A stretch of DNA of 64,000 bases from Bacillus sp. V59.32b (lineage in GTDB: Bacteria; Bacillota; Bacilli; Bacillales; DSM-1321): contig NZ_QVTC01000006.1 of the NCBI RefSeq assembly GCF_003429085.1, positions 1 through 64,000 on the forward strand, read 5' to 3'. The notes under the pieces were generated by a model. That model saw only the letters and a program-made list of their open reading frames with translations. It was not told the origin of the DNA and did no database searches. A program made the translations under genes and the position numbers. Below are positions 18,147-26,779 of the stretch, piece after piece. Position 1 is the first letter of the stretch, and each line of letters opens with the position of its first letter.

Positions 18147-19148
18147 ATGGGACAACTTATTAAATTGCAGGATTACATCTCAAGATATGAACAGGATATA
18201 TATCGTTATCCGACACAGTTTGTCCGCTTGAAGCAGCAGCAATGGGAGAAGCTGAAGGCGGCCTACCTTGCAGGTGAGTTGGAGCAACTGTATTCCCGTC
18301 CGGCAGCCGGGAATCTGGAAGAAGACTGGATGCTCGATGAAAAAACAGGTTTAAAGGAAAGAGTAAAAGGAATTTTTAAACGAAGTGAAAAGAAGGAACC
18401 TGAGGCGCAGGGTCAAGAAAGGCCCACCGCCATGGTTCAGGAGGAAAATTTATTTTCCCTGCAAATTTCATCGAGTGTAAACAGCCTTGAAGAATTAAAA
18501 CAAACATTCTTGAATCAGCTCCTCCGTTTTCAAATAAAATGGGGAAGTTCCACAATACATGAGAAGTCATTTGTCGATCAGCCTTTCTTTCTGGATGAAA
18601 AGCTTCGTTTCTTTTTGCAGCGTTTTCCTGATACTTTTCTATTATTATATAAACCTATTTTTCTATTAAAGAATGCTCCAGTCGAGGTGGAAGTGATTTT
18701 GTTAAGTCCGACCGATGCCTGGTGCATTACCTTCATTGAAGGAGAAGAGGATGCGGCTTTTGTTGGCTCCAGTGAAAGATTTTGGGTAAAAAGACATCAT
18801 CAGCATAGAGATAAAAAGATATTAAATCCATTGCTTGCCGTAAACCGAATGGAGAAAATTGTCGCCCAGCTTTTTTCACTTTATGACGTCACTTTGCCGA
18901 TTAAAAAAGCAATCGTTTCGCGGAATGGATATATTGATTATCCCCTTGCGCCATTTGATGTGATGCTTCTTGATAAGCGTAAGTTCCCCGAATGGTTTCA
19001 GAAAATGAGGGACCTGTCTACCCCGTTAAAGCACCAGCAATTAAAAGCTGCCCAGGCTTTATTGGAGTATTGTCAAACGACATCGAGCAGACGGTTGGAA
19101 TGGGATGTGGATCAGGGTGTTATCGATGAAGACGATCAAATTCAATAA
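18147..19148 (+). CDS. ytlQ: Uncharacterised NERD-like protein (YtlQ)
   Basis: A 333-residue soluble protein placed exactly where ytlQ sits between ytlP and ytlR. The N-terminus (MGQLIKLQDYISRYEQDIYRYPTQF) is family-typical. The middle region has alternating beta and charged segments that suggest a nuclease-related fold, but I cannot point to a complete catalytic set. The start has ggtgtgat upstream. Its last 23 bases overlap the ytlR start, implying translational coupling. Confidence 0.8.
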   Translation: MGQLIKLQDYISRYEQDIYRYPTQFVRLKQQQWEKLKAAYLAGELEQLYSRPAAGNLEEDWMLDEKTGLKERVKGIFKRSEKKEPEAQGQERPTAMVQEENLFSLQISSSVNSLEELKQTFLNQLLRFQIKWGSSTIHEKSFVDQPFFLDEKLRFFLQRFPDTFLLLYKPIFLLKNAPVEVEVILLSPTDAWCITFIEGEEDAAFVGSSERFWVKRHHQHRDKKILNPLLAVNRMEKIVAQLFSLYDVTLPIKKAIVSRNGYIDYPLAPFDVMLLDKRKFPEWFQKMRDLSTPLKHQQLKAAQALLEYCQTTSSRRLEWDVDQGVIDEDDQIQ

Positions 19149-20106
19149 TGATGAACGCAAGAGGACAGGGGTAGCGGAGGATTTATATTTTATTATTAAT
19201 CCCGTTGCACAGAATAAAGGCAGCCAGAAGATCTGGCAGCAAATCGAAAAACAACTGCTTACTAACAATATTGCTTATCATTCCTTTTATACCGAGTATA
19301 AAGGACATGCAAAGCAGATCGCGAGTGAAATTCTTTCTAAAACAGACAAAGACACTATAGTCGCAGCAGTAGGAGGCGACGGTACTCTCCATGAAGTCAT
19401 AAATGGGGCTGCTGGCTACCCGCATGGAATTATTGCAAGTATTCCTGCTGGTTCAGGAAATGATTATGCCCGCGGAATTCAACGGTCTAAAGGCTATATG
19501 GAGGCAATATCGCTGATTTTAAACAACAGTCCAAAGAAAATCAGGTGCGTCGACATCGGACATTTGGAAACGAAAGAGACGCAAGCTGCGTTTATTAATA
19601 GTTTTGGTATAGGGATAGATGCGGAAATTACATATGAAGTGAATCATTCAGCCTGGAAAAGCCGGTTTAATGCTTTGAAGCTGGGAAAGCTGGTTTACAT
19701 TTACTTTTTTCTGAAAAAGCTGCTTACTTACAAAAGAACTGATATGACTGTTGTAATCGACGGCACTGAGCATGTGTTTAAGAAGGTTTGGTTTATTGTC
19801 ACGGCCAATCAGTCTTACTTCGGCGGCGGGATAAATATTTCACCCCATTCTGAGGATGATGACGGCTGGTTCAATTTAATAGCAGTTCATGACATTCCAC
19901 ATGTAAAACTTTTATTGGTCTTTATAACTGTATTCTGGGGTGGTCATTTGCGTCTGAAAAATGTAACATCCTTTGTATGCAGGGAAGTGGAGATTACTTC
20001 TAAAAGCCCCGTCAAGATTCAGGCTGATGGCGAAATAGTCGGGGATTCTAAAGTGCGGGCTAAAATGTTGATGAGGAAGATAAGAATTCTTGCAAAAGAA
20101 TCATAA
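19126..20106 (+). CDS. ytlR: Diacylglycerol kinase-family lipid kinase (YtlR)
   Basis: A 326-residue lipid kinase of the DagK/YegS class. The nucleotide motif GGDGTLHEVING lies near residue 84 and the companion PAGSGNDYARG near 110. These enzymes phosphorylate diacylglycerol or related lipids at the membrane surface; the exact substrate is unknown. The ATG at 19126 has agggtg upstream; an in-frame ATG at 19105 is less well placed. It overlaps ytlQ by 23 bases. Confidence 0.87.
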   Translation: MKTIKFNNDERKRTGVAEDLYFIINPVAQNKGSQKIWQQIEKQLLTNNIAYHSFYTEYKGHAKQIASEILSKTDKDTIVAAVGGDGTLHEVINGAAGYPHGIIASIPAGSGNDYARGIQRSKGYMEAISLILNNSPKKIRCVDIGHLETKETQAAFINSFGIGIDAEITYEVNHSAWKSRFNALKLGKLVYIYFFLKKLLTYKRTDMTVVIDGTEHVFKKVWFIVTANQSYFGGGINISPHSEDDDGWFNLIAVHDIPHVKLLLVFITVFWGGHLRLKNVTSFVCREVEITSKSPVKIQADGEIVGDSKVRAKMLMRKIRILAKES

Positions 20107-20185
20107 AAGCTTTGTAGGAGCATTTTCCCATAAAAATATCATAATTTGACTTGACTAAGAAACGGCTTTTCCACTAAAATTTAAT

Positions 20186-20216
20186 AAGATGGCTATTGTA
20201 GCTGTCTTTTTTATTT
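20186..20216 (+). terminator. ytlR terminator
   Basis: AAGATGGCTA and TAGCTGTCTT form a 10-bp stem with two G-U pairs and a TTG loop, then TTTTTATTTT. Confidence 0.7.
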
Positions 20217-20272
20217 TAGTTTTGTTTTTCATAGGAGATAAAGGCAGTATAACTTTTTTAACTTTGACAGTT

Positions 20273-20452
20273 GTCTAGCTACAGCGCCAAGCCCCTCGGA
20301 CTTGCACAGGATGTGCTGGCGTCGGCGTTCGTCACATGGACGACGTGGCGGGTCTTAGCCGACATTCCTCTAAACGGGTCAGAACGACAAAGACATAACG
20401 ATATGGCGATCTTAGTCGTTCTTCCTTCTATGCAAGGGCGCTTCCGCTTTTC
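20273..20452 (+). repeat. Large hairpin-rich repeat, class R1, copy 1
   Basis: A 180-bp element starting GTCTAGCTACAGCGCC and ending GGGCGCTTCCGCTTTTC. Internal hairpins include gcacaggatgtgc and a cgacgtgg/ccgac cluster. A second copy of almost equal length (179 bp) lies inverted at 54005-54183. This copy ends 20 bases before the ribosome site of ytmP, so it probably forms part of the ytmP 5' untranslated region; a weak TATAAC at about 20248 lies upstream. Similar modules are, from memory, common in Bacillaceae genomes, but I cannot check copy number. Confidence 0.8.
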
Positions 20453-20488
20453 ATGGTATCTTTTGAAGAAATTGAAGGTGAACACACT

Positions 20489-21271
20489 TTGGAACATTTA
20501 TTAGGTCAGGAGTGGGAAATAGTTCCCGCTGGAGGAGCTACAGGAGAAGCCTTCATCGCCCTTAAAGATAATGAACAAAAACTTTTTCTAAAACGCAACT
20601 CATCCCCCTTTCTGGCGGTTTTGTCAGCGGAAGGCATCGTCCCCAAGCTTGTATGGACAAAGCGTCTTGAAAACGGTGATGTGATAACAGCACAGCATTG
20701 GTTGAATGGGAGGGAGCTTTCCCACCAGGAAATGAATGAGGAGAGAGTCGCAAAGCTTTTGCGAAAAATCCATCGATCCAAACCGTTGCTGACGATGTTG
20801 AAAAGATTAGGAAAGTCCCCTTTAAGGCCTGAAAGCATATTGACACAACTAGAAACCAGCCTTGACCATGATATCGTTCAGCTGCCGGTGGTATATGAGG
20901 CCATCGCTTTTTTGCAAAATAACCTATTGCTGATCGACTGTGACGAAACAGTTGTCTGCCATGGTGATGTGAATCATAATAACTGGCTCATGACGAAAGG
21001 TGAAGAATTGTTCTTGATTGATTGGGATGGCGCCATCATTGGCGATCCTGCGATTGATCTGGGAGTCTTGCTTTATTCATATATACCAAAGGACGATTGG
21101 CGCGCGTGGTTGAGCCAGTATGGCATAATCCTCGATGCCAGTCTTGAAATGCGGATGAAATGGCATGTGATTGCTCAATCGTTGTCTTCCATTCAGTGGC
21201 ATAAAGAAAAGAATCGCCTTGAGGAAATGAATCGGCTGATTCAAAACATTGCTTCCATTCTTAAAAAATGA
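20489..21271 (+). CDS. ytmP: Aminoglycoside-phosphotransferase-fold kinase (YtmP)
   Basis: A 260-residue small-molecule kinase of the APH/choline kinase fold. The catalytic loop CHGDVNHNNWL is near residue 168, and the metal-binding LIDWDGAIIGDPAIDLG near 190. In B. subtilis it precedes trmB. The frame is open from an ATG at 20453, but that codon lies at the very end of the R1 repeat. The TTG at 20489 has gaaggtga at 20473-20480 and gives the family start EHLLGQEW, so I choose it. The substrate is unknown. Confidence 0.85.
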   Translation: MEHLLGQEWEIVPAGGATGEAFIALKDNEQKLFLKRNSSPFLAVLSAEGIVPKLVWTKRLENGDVITAQHWLNGRELSHQEMNEERVAKLLRKIHRSKPLLTMLKRLGKSPLRPESILTQLETSLDHDIVQLPVVYEAIAFLQNNLLLIDCDETVVCHGDVNHNNWLMTKGEELFLIDWDGAIIGDPAIDLGVLLYSYIPKDDWRAWLSQYGIILDASLEMRMKWHVIAQSLSSIQWHKEKNRLEEMNRLIQNIASILKK

Positions 21272-21550
21272 TCATGAAAACTGGTCGATATCATCAATCC
21301 ATGTGTTCAACTGGTTTTGGTGTGACGTAATATGTGCATCCAGATTTGATGAATTGATTCCATTCTGGCAGTACCGATAGATTTCTTCCAAGACCGTTTT
21401 TACATTTTGATTAATATCCGCGTTGACCATCAACGATTTTACGAGCCGCTCCACCTGCTCGCATTCAGAAACCGATCCGCAGCAGTCACTTTGATGATTG
21501 CTTAATATATCCTTTAATAGGGAAACTTGATTTTCATGAGAAAGCGGCAT
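21272..21550 (-). CDS. ytzH: YtzH-like protein
   Basis: A 92-residue helical protein beginning MPLSHENQVSLLKDILSNHQ with a CCGSVSECEQVERLVKSL segment, which I recognise as the YtzH family of unknown function. It is on the minus strand between ytmP and trmB, as in B. subtilis. An aaagggtg site precedes the ATG. Its stop codon directly abuts that of ytmP, with no terminator between the convergent genes. Confidence 0.82.
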   Translation of the reverse strand: MPLSHENQVSLLKDILSNHQSDCCGSVSECEQVERLVKSLMVNADINQNVKTVLEEIYRYCQNGINSSNLDAHITSHQNQLNTWIDDIDQFS

Positions 21551-21678
21551 ATGCGCACACCCTTTCTTGGTTTGTAGGATTTCTTTTTATAGTGTGTTTT
21601 GCGCGCGCAATTATACGTTGAATTATTGAATAAAACTGTTTTTGATGTGAAAGCTAAAGGTAAATAGAGGTGCCATCG

Positions 21679-22326
21679 ATGCGTTTAAGAAATAAGCCCT
21701 GGGCTGAGGAAAGATTAAAGGAATATCCAAATTATGTGATTCAGCAGCCTGATAGCCATAAAGGGAAATGGAAAGAAGTATTTGCGAATGATCATCCGCT
21801 TTATATAGAGGTTGGAACCGGGAAGGGCCGTTTTATTACGGAAATGGCCAAAGCCCATCCTGATGTTAATTTCATTGGGATCGAACTGGCGAAAAATGTC
21901 ATCGTGTCAGCACTGGATCGGCTTATAGAAGCGGAATTGCCGAATCTAAAGCTAATGAATGTGAATGCGAATGACCTGCGTGATTTTTTCGGCAAAGGTG
22001 ATGTTTCAAGGGTTTATCTAAACTTTTCTGACCCATGGCCAAAAAAACGCCATGAAAAGCGCAGGCTGACATACGAAACCTTTTTGCAGGTGTATGAAGA
22101 TATTCTTCCGGAAAATGGCGAGATTCATTTTAAAACGGATAATCAGGGACTATTTGAATCTTCGCTCATGAGCATTTCGCGATACGGCATGCTGCTCACA
22201 TATGTAAGCCTGGATTTGCACCACAGCGATTTGGAAGGAAACATCATGACGGAATACGAAGAAAGATTTTCCCAAAAAGGAAACAGAATCTATCGGCTTG
22301 AAGCACAATTTAAGTCAATGTCCTAA
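21679..22326 (+). CDS. trmB: tRNA (guanine-N7-)-methyltransferase
   Basis: A 215-residue Rossmann-fold methyltransferase. The SAM-binding stretch [15 protein letters not shown] is near residue 40, and the catalytic [15 protein letters not shown] signature near 115, which is diagnostic for TrmB (m7G46 in tRNA). The ATG at 21679 has agaggtg upstream; a GTG nine bases earlier sits inside that site. Confidence 0.96.
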   Translation: MRLRNKPWAEERLKEYPNYVIQQPDSHKGKWKEVFANDHPLYIEVGTGKGRFITEMAKAHPDVNFIGIELAKNVIVSALDRLIEAELPNLKLMNVNANDLRDFFGKGDVSRVYLNFSDPWPKKRHEKRRLTYETFLQVYEDILPENGEIHFKTDNQGLFESSLMSISRYGMLLTYVSLDLHHSDLEGNIMTEYEERFSQKGNRIYRLEAQFKSMS

Positions 22327-22330
22327 TTAA

Positions 22331-22366
22331 AAAACAGGCTGCCCTATCAGGTCAGCCTGTTACCTA
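22331..22366. terminator. Bidirectional terminator between trmB and ytzB
   Basis: AACAGGCTG and CAGCCTGTT form a perfect 9-bp stem between convergent genes; the T tract on the plus strand is interrupted. Confidence 0.75.
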
Positions 22367-22374
22367 TTTTCAGC

Positions 22375-22686
22375 TTATTTTTTGGTGAGATCGATAATAG
22401 TCCCGGTAGTAGCGTCGGCGATAAATTCAAATTGTTCCGGTTTCCCGTTTTCATGGCGGGTGATTCCGCCTTTGTACACTTGATAATTCAAATCGAACTT
22501 CTGATAATTTTCCGGCTTCATAAGAATCCAGGAGCCATATATTTTTCCATCTTTTTTGACAGCTGACTTTACTTTTTCCAGCACTTTTTCAGGAGAAGGA
22601 CCACCTGTTTGTTCCACTACTTGTTTCGTCACATATCCCGCGGCAAATCCAGCTGCAGCACCCAGAAGCAAGGTTCTTATCTTCAT
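22375..22686 (-). CDS. ytzB: PepSY-domain protein (YtzB)
   Basis: A 103-residue protein with an N-terminal hydrophobic segment (TLLLGAAAGFAAGYVTKQVV) and a PepSY domain (VYKGGITRHENGKPEQFEFIADATTGTIIDL). PepSY domains are thought to inhibit or regulate peptidases at the cell surface. The ATG at 22686 follows ggaggggaac; the open frame upstream to 22734 has no site. Confidence 0.85.
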   Translation of the reverse strand: MKIRTLLLGAAAGFAAGYVTKQVVEQTGGPSPEKVLEKVKSAVKKDGKIYGSWILMKPENYQKFDLNYQVYKGGITRHENGKPEQFEFIADATTGTIIDLTKK

Positions 22687-22873
22687 ATTGTTCCCCTCCA
22701 AATTGAAATTGAATAGTCTTCTTATAGTATACAAAAGAATAAAAGGAATGCCTAATAATCACAACACTCTTCCAAGAACAAACGTAAAACAGATAAGCAT
22801 TCATATGGCAACTCATCGTATATTTCTGTAGAATGGGGATGTATGAAAATAGACTGGTAAAAGGGGTATAGAA

Positions 22874-23947
22874 ATGGATCAGGAAAGTTTATCACTGTTT
22901 AAGACGTTAACTGAATTACCTGGTGCACCCGGAAATGAACATGCCGTTAGGAAATTTATGCGTTCAGAGCTTGATAAATATTCGGATGAGATCGTACAGG
23001 ACAATTTGGGCAGCATTTTTGGCGTAAAAAAAGGAAGTGCTGATGGACCTAGAGTTCTTGTTGCCGGACATATGGACGAAGTAGGTTTTATGGTGACTTC
23101 AATAACAGAGAATGGAATGATTCGCTTTCAAGCTCTTGGTGGCTGGTGGAGCCAGGTCTTGCTTGCGCAAAGAGTGCAGATCATAACTGAAAATGGCCCT
23201 GTTATCGGCGTGATTGGTTCCACGCCCTTGCATTTGCTTGAAGAAACCCAGCGCTCCAAGCCCATGGATATGAAACATATGCTGATCGACATCGGTGCTG
23301 ATGATCAGGAGGATGTGAAAAGGATCGGAGTGAGACCAGGCCAACAAATTGTCCCGCTTACACCGTTTACCCCGATGGCAAATGAGAAAAAAATCCTTGC
23401 CAAAGCATGGGATAACCGCTACGGCTGCGGCCTAGCCATTGAGCTGTTAAAGGATTTGAAGGATGAAACATTGCCAAACACCTTATATTCGGGTGCAACC
23501 GTTCAGGAGGAAGTCGGCTTAAGAGGAGCCCAAACAGCGGCTTTTATGATAAAACCAGATATATTCTTTGCGGTAGACGCCAGTCCGGCAAACGATATGT
23601 CTGGGAATAAGTCGGAATTTGGCCAGCTGGGAAAAGGACCGTTACTGAGGATACTTGACCGGTCGATGGTTACTCACAAAGGCATGCGCGAATTTATTCT
23701 GGATACTGCTGAATCCCATAACATCCCTTATCAATATTTTGTTTCCCAGGGCGGTACGGATGCCGGAAAAGTACATATTGCAGGCGAAGGAGTACCCAGC
23801 GGCGTAATTGGTATTTGTTCCCGCTATATCCATACGCATGCTTCTATCATCCATGTCGATGATTATGCTGCAGCCCGCGAGCTCCTTGGCAAGCTTGTCA
23901 GAGCATGTGATAAAACCACTTTGGCAAGCATTAGGGACAATGGGTAA
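22874..23947 (+). CDS. ytoP: M42-family aminopeptidase (YtoP)
   Basis: A 357-residue metallo-aminopeptidase of the M42 (glutamyl aminopeptidase/FrvX) family. Metal-site motifs are [11 protein letters not shown] near residue 65, [13 protein letters not shown] near 180, and QEEVGLRGA near 212, followed by [10 protein letters not shown] and [10 protein letters not shown]. The start follows aaaggggtat. The DUF84 gene begins 20 bases after the stop, suggesting co-transcription. Confidence 0.93.
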   Translation: MDQESLSLFKTLTELPGAPGNEHAVRKFMRSELDKYSDEIVQDNLGSIFGVKKGSADGPRVLVAGHMDEVGFMVTSITENGMIRFQALGGWWSQVLLAQRVQIITENGPVIGVIGSTPLHLLEETQRSKPMDMKHMLIDIGADDQEDVKRIGVRPGQQIVPLTPFTPMANEKKILAKAWDNRYGCGLAIELLKDLKDETLPNTLYSGATVQEEVGLRGAQTAAFMIKPDIFFAVDASPANDMSGNKSEFGQLGKGPLLRILDRSMVTHKGMREFILDTAESHNIPYQYFVSQGGTDAGKVHIAGEGVPSGVIGICSRYIHTHASIIHVDDYAAARELLGKLVRACDKTTLASIRDNG

Positions 23948-23966
23948 TATTCGGAGGGATACAATT

Positions 23967-24479
23967 TTGAAAGTTGCAATTGGAAGCACGAACCCGGCGA
24001 AGACCCAAGCTGTCATGGATGAATATGGTCAATCTGCTGAAGTCATTTCGCTAGATGTTTCATCAGGAGTCGCTGACCAGCCTTTCTCTGATGAAGAAAC
24101 CATTGAAGGAGCGGTTAACCGCGCAAAAAATTGTTTAAAACAAAGTGAAGCTGTGATTGGCATCGGCCTTGAAGGAGGAGTTGTCCAAACCGAATATGGT
24201 TTATTTGTCTGCAATTGGGGAGCATTAGCTGACCGGGATGGATCCATCGTGATTGCCGGCGGTGCCAGGGTACGACTGCCCGATAATATCTCCCTAAGGC
24301 TGATTGCAGGTGAGGAACTGGGTCCGGTTATGGACGATTTTACAAAAAAGCGAAACATCCGAAAAAAAGAAGGGGCCATCGGTGTCTTTACAAACGAACG
24401 GGTAACGCGTGCTGAAATGTTTCAACATATTATGAAAATGCTTATTGGTCAATACGAATATAAACAGAAAAACCATTGA
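23967..24479 (+). CDS. DUF84 family (inosine/xanthosine triphosphatase-like)
   Basis: A 170-residue protein with the YjjX/DUF84 pattern: KVAIGSTNPAKTQAV at the N-terminus, GVADQPFSDEETIEGAVNRA near 40, and IGLEGGV near 68. E. coli YjjX hydrolyses ITP and XTP, cleansing the nucleotide pool; the same role is inferred here. The TTG at 23967 lies behind cggaggga. A longer frame from 23808 overlaps ytoP and is not used. Confidence 0.85.
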   Translation: MKVAIGSTNPAKTQAVMDEYGQSAEVISLDVSSGVADQPFSDEETIEGAVNRAKNCLKQSEAVIGIGLEGGVVQTEYGLFVCNWGALADRDGSIVIAGGARVRLPDNISLRLIAGEELGPVMDDFTKKRNIRKKEGAIGVFTNERVTRAEMFQHIMKMLIGQYEYKQKNH

Positions 24480-24489
24480 TACGCATAGA

Positions 24490-24527
24490 AAAATCCTTGT
24501 CGGACACTTTAAGCGACAAGGATTTTT
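24490..24527. terminator. Terminator between the DUF84 gene and ytoQ
   Basis: AAATCCTTGTCG and CGACAAGGATTT form a 12-bp stem followed by TT(A)TG, placed between convergent genes. Confidence 0.85.
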
Positions 24528-24530
24528 ATG

Positions 24531-24974
24531 TTATTTTTCAAAAATGTAGGATAAAACCTTTAATGTCTGGTTAACAGATTCAACGGTCACGCTTGCTTTG
24601 CCTGATAATTCTTTAAGCGGGTGGTGCAATTCCACAGGACGAATCAGAATAAGCGGTTTTCCGTGAGATATGGCCGCACTCGCATCCATGGCTGTATTCC
24701 ATTGCTTATACTTCTCCCCGAACAAAGCAATGACAAGGTCTGAATTCTTTAAAAGCAGCTCAGTACGCAGATTATTGATGCTTGAAGCTGCAGCGTCCTT
24801 CAATATACTGGAAGGCTGAGGGCCTAAGATTTCTTCTCCGATATTATCCGAACGTTCATGATTTTCCATCGGGCCGACAAATTCGAGCGGAAGCTGTAAA
24901 GCCTCGCTTTTTTCCTTCAGTTCGTTTCGCCAAGCCGAGTGAATTTCACCTGCCAAATAAACGGTCATTTTCAT
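24531..24974 (-). CDS. ytoQ: YtoQ family protein
   Basis: A 147-residue protein starting MKMTVYLAGEIHSAWR, with FVGPMENHERSD and the SDLVIALFGEKYKQWNTAMDA segment. These are the marks of the YtoQ family, related in fold to nucleoside 2-deoxyribosyltransferases. No activity has been shown that I know of. A ttggaggcgac site precedes the ATG. Convergent with the DUF84 gene. Confidence 0.85.
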   Translation of the reverse strand: MKMTVYLAGEIHSAWRNELKEKSEALQLPLEFVGPMENHERSDNIGEEILGPQPSSILKDAAASSINNLRTELLLKNSDLVIALFGEKYKQWNTAMDASAAISHGKPLILIRPVELHHPLKELSGKASVTVESVNQTLKVLSYIFEK

Positions 24975-25137
24975 ACTGTCGCCTCCAAACTAATATGTTG
25001 TTACTAAGTTTAGTATAATCACCATTAAATTGCATTTTATTTGGTCTGTGCCTATTTGTTTGGTATTATCAAAATAGCATTGGACAAAACTAGCTTTTAA
25101 CAATTGATTATAGATATACGATGGAGGAGAAGGATAT

Positions 25138-25449
25138 ATGAAACAGTTGGAATCTGAAGCGCAATATGATGAATTGAAAAACGCAGGTAAACACATCTTT
25201 TTATTCTCGGCAGATTGGTGCCCTGATTGCCGCGTAATTGAACCGATTTTGCCTGAGATTGAACAAAAATACCCGGAATATAGCTTCGTACATGTCGATC
25301 GCGATAAATTTATCGATATTTGCATAGCAAATGACGTGTTTGGAATCCCTAGCTTCATTGCTTATGAAGATGGCAAGGAATTAGGCCGTTTTGTCAGCAA
25401 GGATCGTAAGACGCAACAGGAGATTGAAAATTTCATTCAATCGTTGTAA
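25138..25449 (+). CDS. ytpP: Thioredoxin-like protein (YtpP)
   Basis: A 103-residue thioredoxin-fold protein. The redox motif is WCPDC (residues 27-31), unlike the WCGPC of housekeeping thioredoxin, and the cis-proline lies in FGIPSF. A gatggaggag site precedes the ATG. In B. subtilis it is followed by ytpQ; here repeat array B and a terminator separate the two. Its partner is unknown. Confidence 0.9.
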   Translation: MKQLESEAQYDELKNAGKHIFLFSADWCPDCRVIEPILPEIEQKYPEYSFVHVDRDKFIDICIANDVFGIPSFIAYEDGKELGRFVSKDRKTQQEIENFIQSL

Positions 25450-25481
25450 TCAAATCTGAAAATGTGCTGGTGAAGGGTCAT

Positions 25482-25601
25482 GGAGCATAAATCGCGATGA
25501 ACGAGCACAAATCCAGATTATCGAGCACAAATCCGGATCTACGAGCACAAATTCGGATTATCGAGCACAAATCCAGATAATCGAGCACAAAATTAAATCG
25601 A
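25482..25601. repeat. Intergenic array B: six exact 20-bp units with core cgagcacaaatcc
   Basis: Units start at 25482, 25502, 25522, 25542, 25562 and 25582, each exactly 20 bp. The core cgagcacaaa is invariant in units 2-6, and unit 1 is ggagcataaa. The second half is tccagattat, tccggatcta, ttcggattat or tccagataat in the middle units, often a partial palindrome around atccggat. The array fills the ytpP-ytpQ gap up to the terminator at 25603. Confidence 0.9.
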
Positions 25602-25602
25602 T

Positions 25603-25636
25603 CACCCCCATTTAAGGATGGGGGCCATTTATTTTA
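25603..25636 (+). terminator. Terminator between array B and ytpQ
   Basis: CCCCCAT and ATGGGGG form a GC-rich stem, followed by CCATTTATTTT. It lies 20 bases before the ytpQ start, so it may be an attenuator for ytpQ or the end of the ytpP transcript. Confidence 0.65.
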
Positions 25637-25657
25637 CACGGATAGGGGTGAATCAGA

Positions 25658-26464
25658 ATGAAAATGGACGGAAAGAAAATGAAGGACCTGTTGAAACAGA
25701 GAATTGGTACGGAAAATCGGACGTTTCGGTTTGATAGTGAGAAAGATGTTCTGCGGATTGAAAACACCACTACAGGAAAAGGGATATCCATCGAATTGGC
25801 AGCGATTATTGCAAAGTGGGAAACACTTAAGGAAAAAGCAGTTGACGAGGTCGTCTATTACGTGGAAGAGGCGTTGAACGTCATGGGGGAAGAGCATACG
25901 TTGGAAGGCCGCGAAAAACAAATTTATCCTGTTATAAGATCTACATCATTCCCGGAAGAGGCTGCGGAAGGGAACCGGTTCTTGTTCGATGAGCATACAG
26001 CTGAGACAAGAATTTATTATGCACTGGACCTTGGAAATACGTACCGCCTGATAGACCAGGAGCTGTTACAGAAAGAAAATTGGAACACTGAACGGATTCG
26101 TCAGGTAGCGCGCTTCAACGTCCGTTCTCTTACCACGCCGGTAAAGACAGATACGGTGGCAGGAAATACCTTTTATTTTCTAAATACAAACGACGGATAT
26201 GATGCAAGCAGAATTCTAAATGAGGCATGGTTGAGAGAGATGAAAGGCAAAATGAAGGGCACGATGGCAATCGCCATTCCCCATCAGGATGTCATCATTA
26301 TCGTGGATGTCGAAAACGATACTGGTTATGATATATTGGCGCAAATGGCGATGAGCTTTTTTGCAAGCGGACATGTTCCAATCACTGCATTATCCTTCCT
26401 TTATGAAGAAGATGGACTTGAGCCGATCTTCATATTGGGTAAAAATAAGAAACGCGAGCAATAA
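25658..26464 (+). CDS. ytpQ: DUF1444/UPF0354 family protein (YtpQ)
   Basis: A 268-residue soluble protein in the ytpQ position. Conserved stretches include [12 protein letters not shown] near residue 90, RLIDQELL and [28 protein letters not shown] near 160-180. The function is unknown. A gataggggtg site precedes the ATG. In B. subtilis ytpR follows; here a terminator and then sftA follow, with no ytpR. Confidence 0.88.
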   Translation: MKMDGKKMKDLLKQRIGTENRTFRFDSEKDVLRIENTTTGKGISIELAAIIAKWETLKEKAVDEVVYYVEEALNVMGEEHTLEGREKQIYPVIRSTSFPEEAAEGNRFLFDEHTAETRIYYALDLGNTYRLIDQELLQKENWNTERIRQVARFNVRSLTTPVKTDTVAGNTFYFLNTNDGYDASRILNEAWLREMKGKMKGTMAIAIPHQDVIIIVDVENDTGYDILAQMAMSFFASGHVPITALSFLYEEDGLEPIFILGKNKKREQ

Positions 26465-26484
26465 TTCTAATATGCAATAAAACC

Positions 26485-26554
26485 GGAGTTAAATTTTCAT
26501 GGAAACAGCAAATGATATTGCTGGATCAGATGGAAGTTTTACTCCTTTTTTATT
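26485..26554 (+). terminator. ytpQ terminator, long branched hairpin
   Basis: GGAGTTAAATTTTCAT pairs imperfectly with ATGGAAGTTTTACTCC, enclosing a second hairpin CAGCAA/TTGCTG, followed by TTTTTTATT. Confidence 0.8.
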
Positions 26555-26577
26555 GTCCTATATTAATATGTGTAGAA

Positions 26578-26587
26578 TTTTGTCGAA
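26578..26587 (+). promoter_or_regulatory. Candidate Spo0A box upstream of sftA
   Basis: TTTTGTCGAA matches the Spo0A binding consensus TTTTGTCRAA completely. It lies in the 315-bp gap between ytpQ and sftA, about 190 bases before the sftA start. No other feature was recognised in the rest of this gap. The match alone does not prove regulation. Confidence 0.45.
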
Positions 26588-26779
26588 ATAAAAGTTGATG
26601 TTTGAAATGTCACTACTTAGGGATAAGTAGGGGGAACTAGAAAAAAGGGGCTACAAACAGTCTCACAGCCAATGTTATCCAAACAATCCGCATATTGTAC
26701 CAATCTGTTAATTTTTCTACAAATTTTGTGAAATCCTGTTAGAATGAGTAAAGAACGAGTGAGAGAAAGAGTGATATTT

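Noticed and set aside
20271-20504. 77-codon open frame and its antisense partner
   Set aside because: Both run through the R1 repeat and into the ytmP start in the wrong frame.
25482-25601. The 20-bp arrays as CRISPR
   Set aside because: Repeats and spacers are about 10 bp each, far below CRISPR sizes, and no cas genes are in the window.
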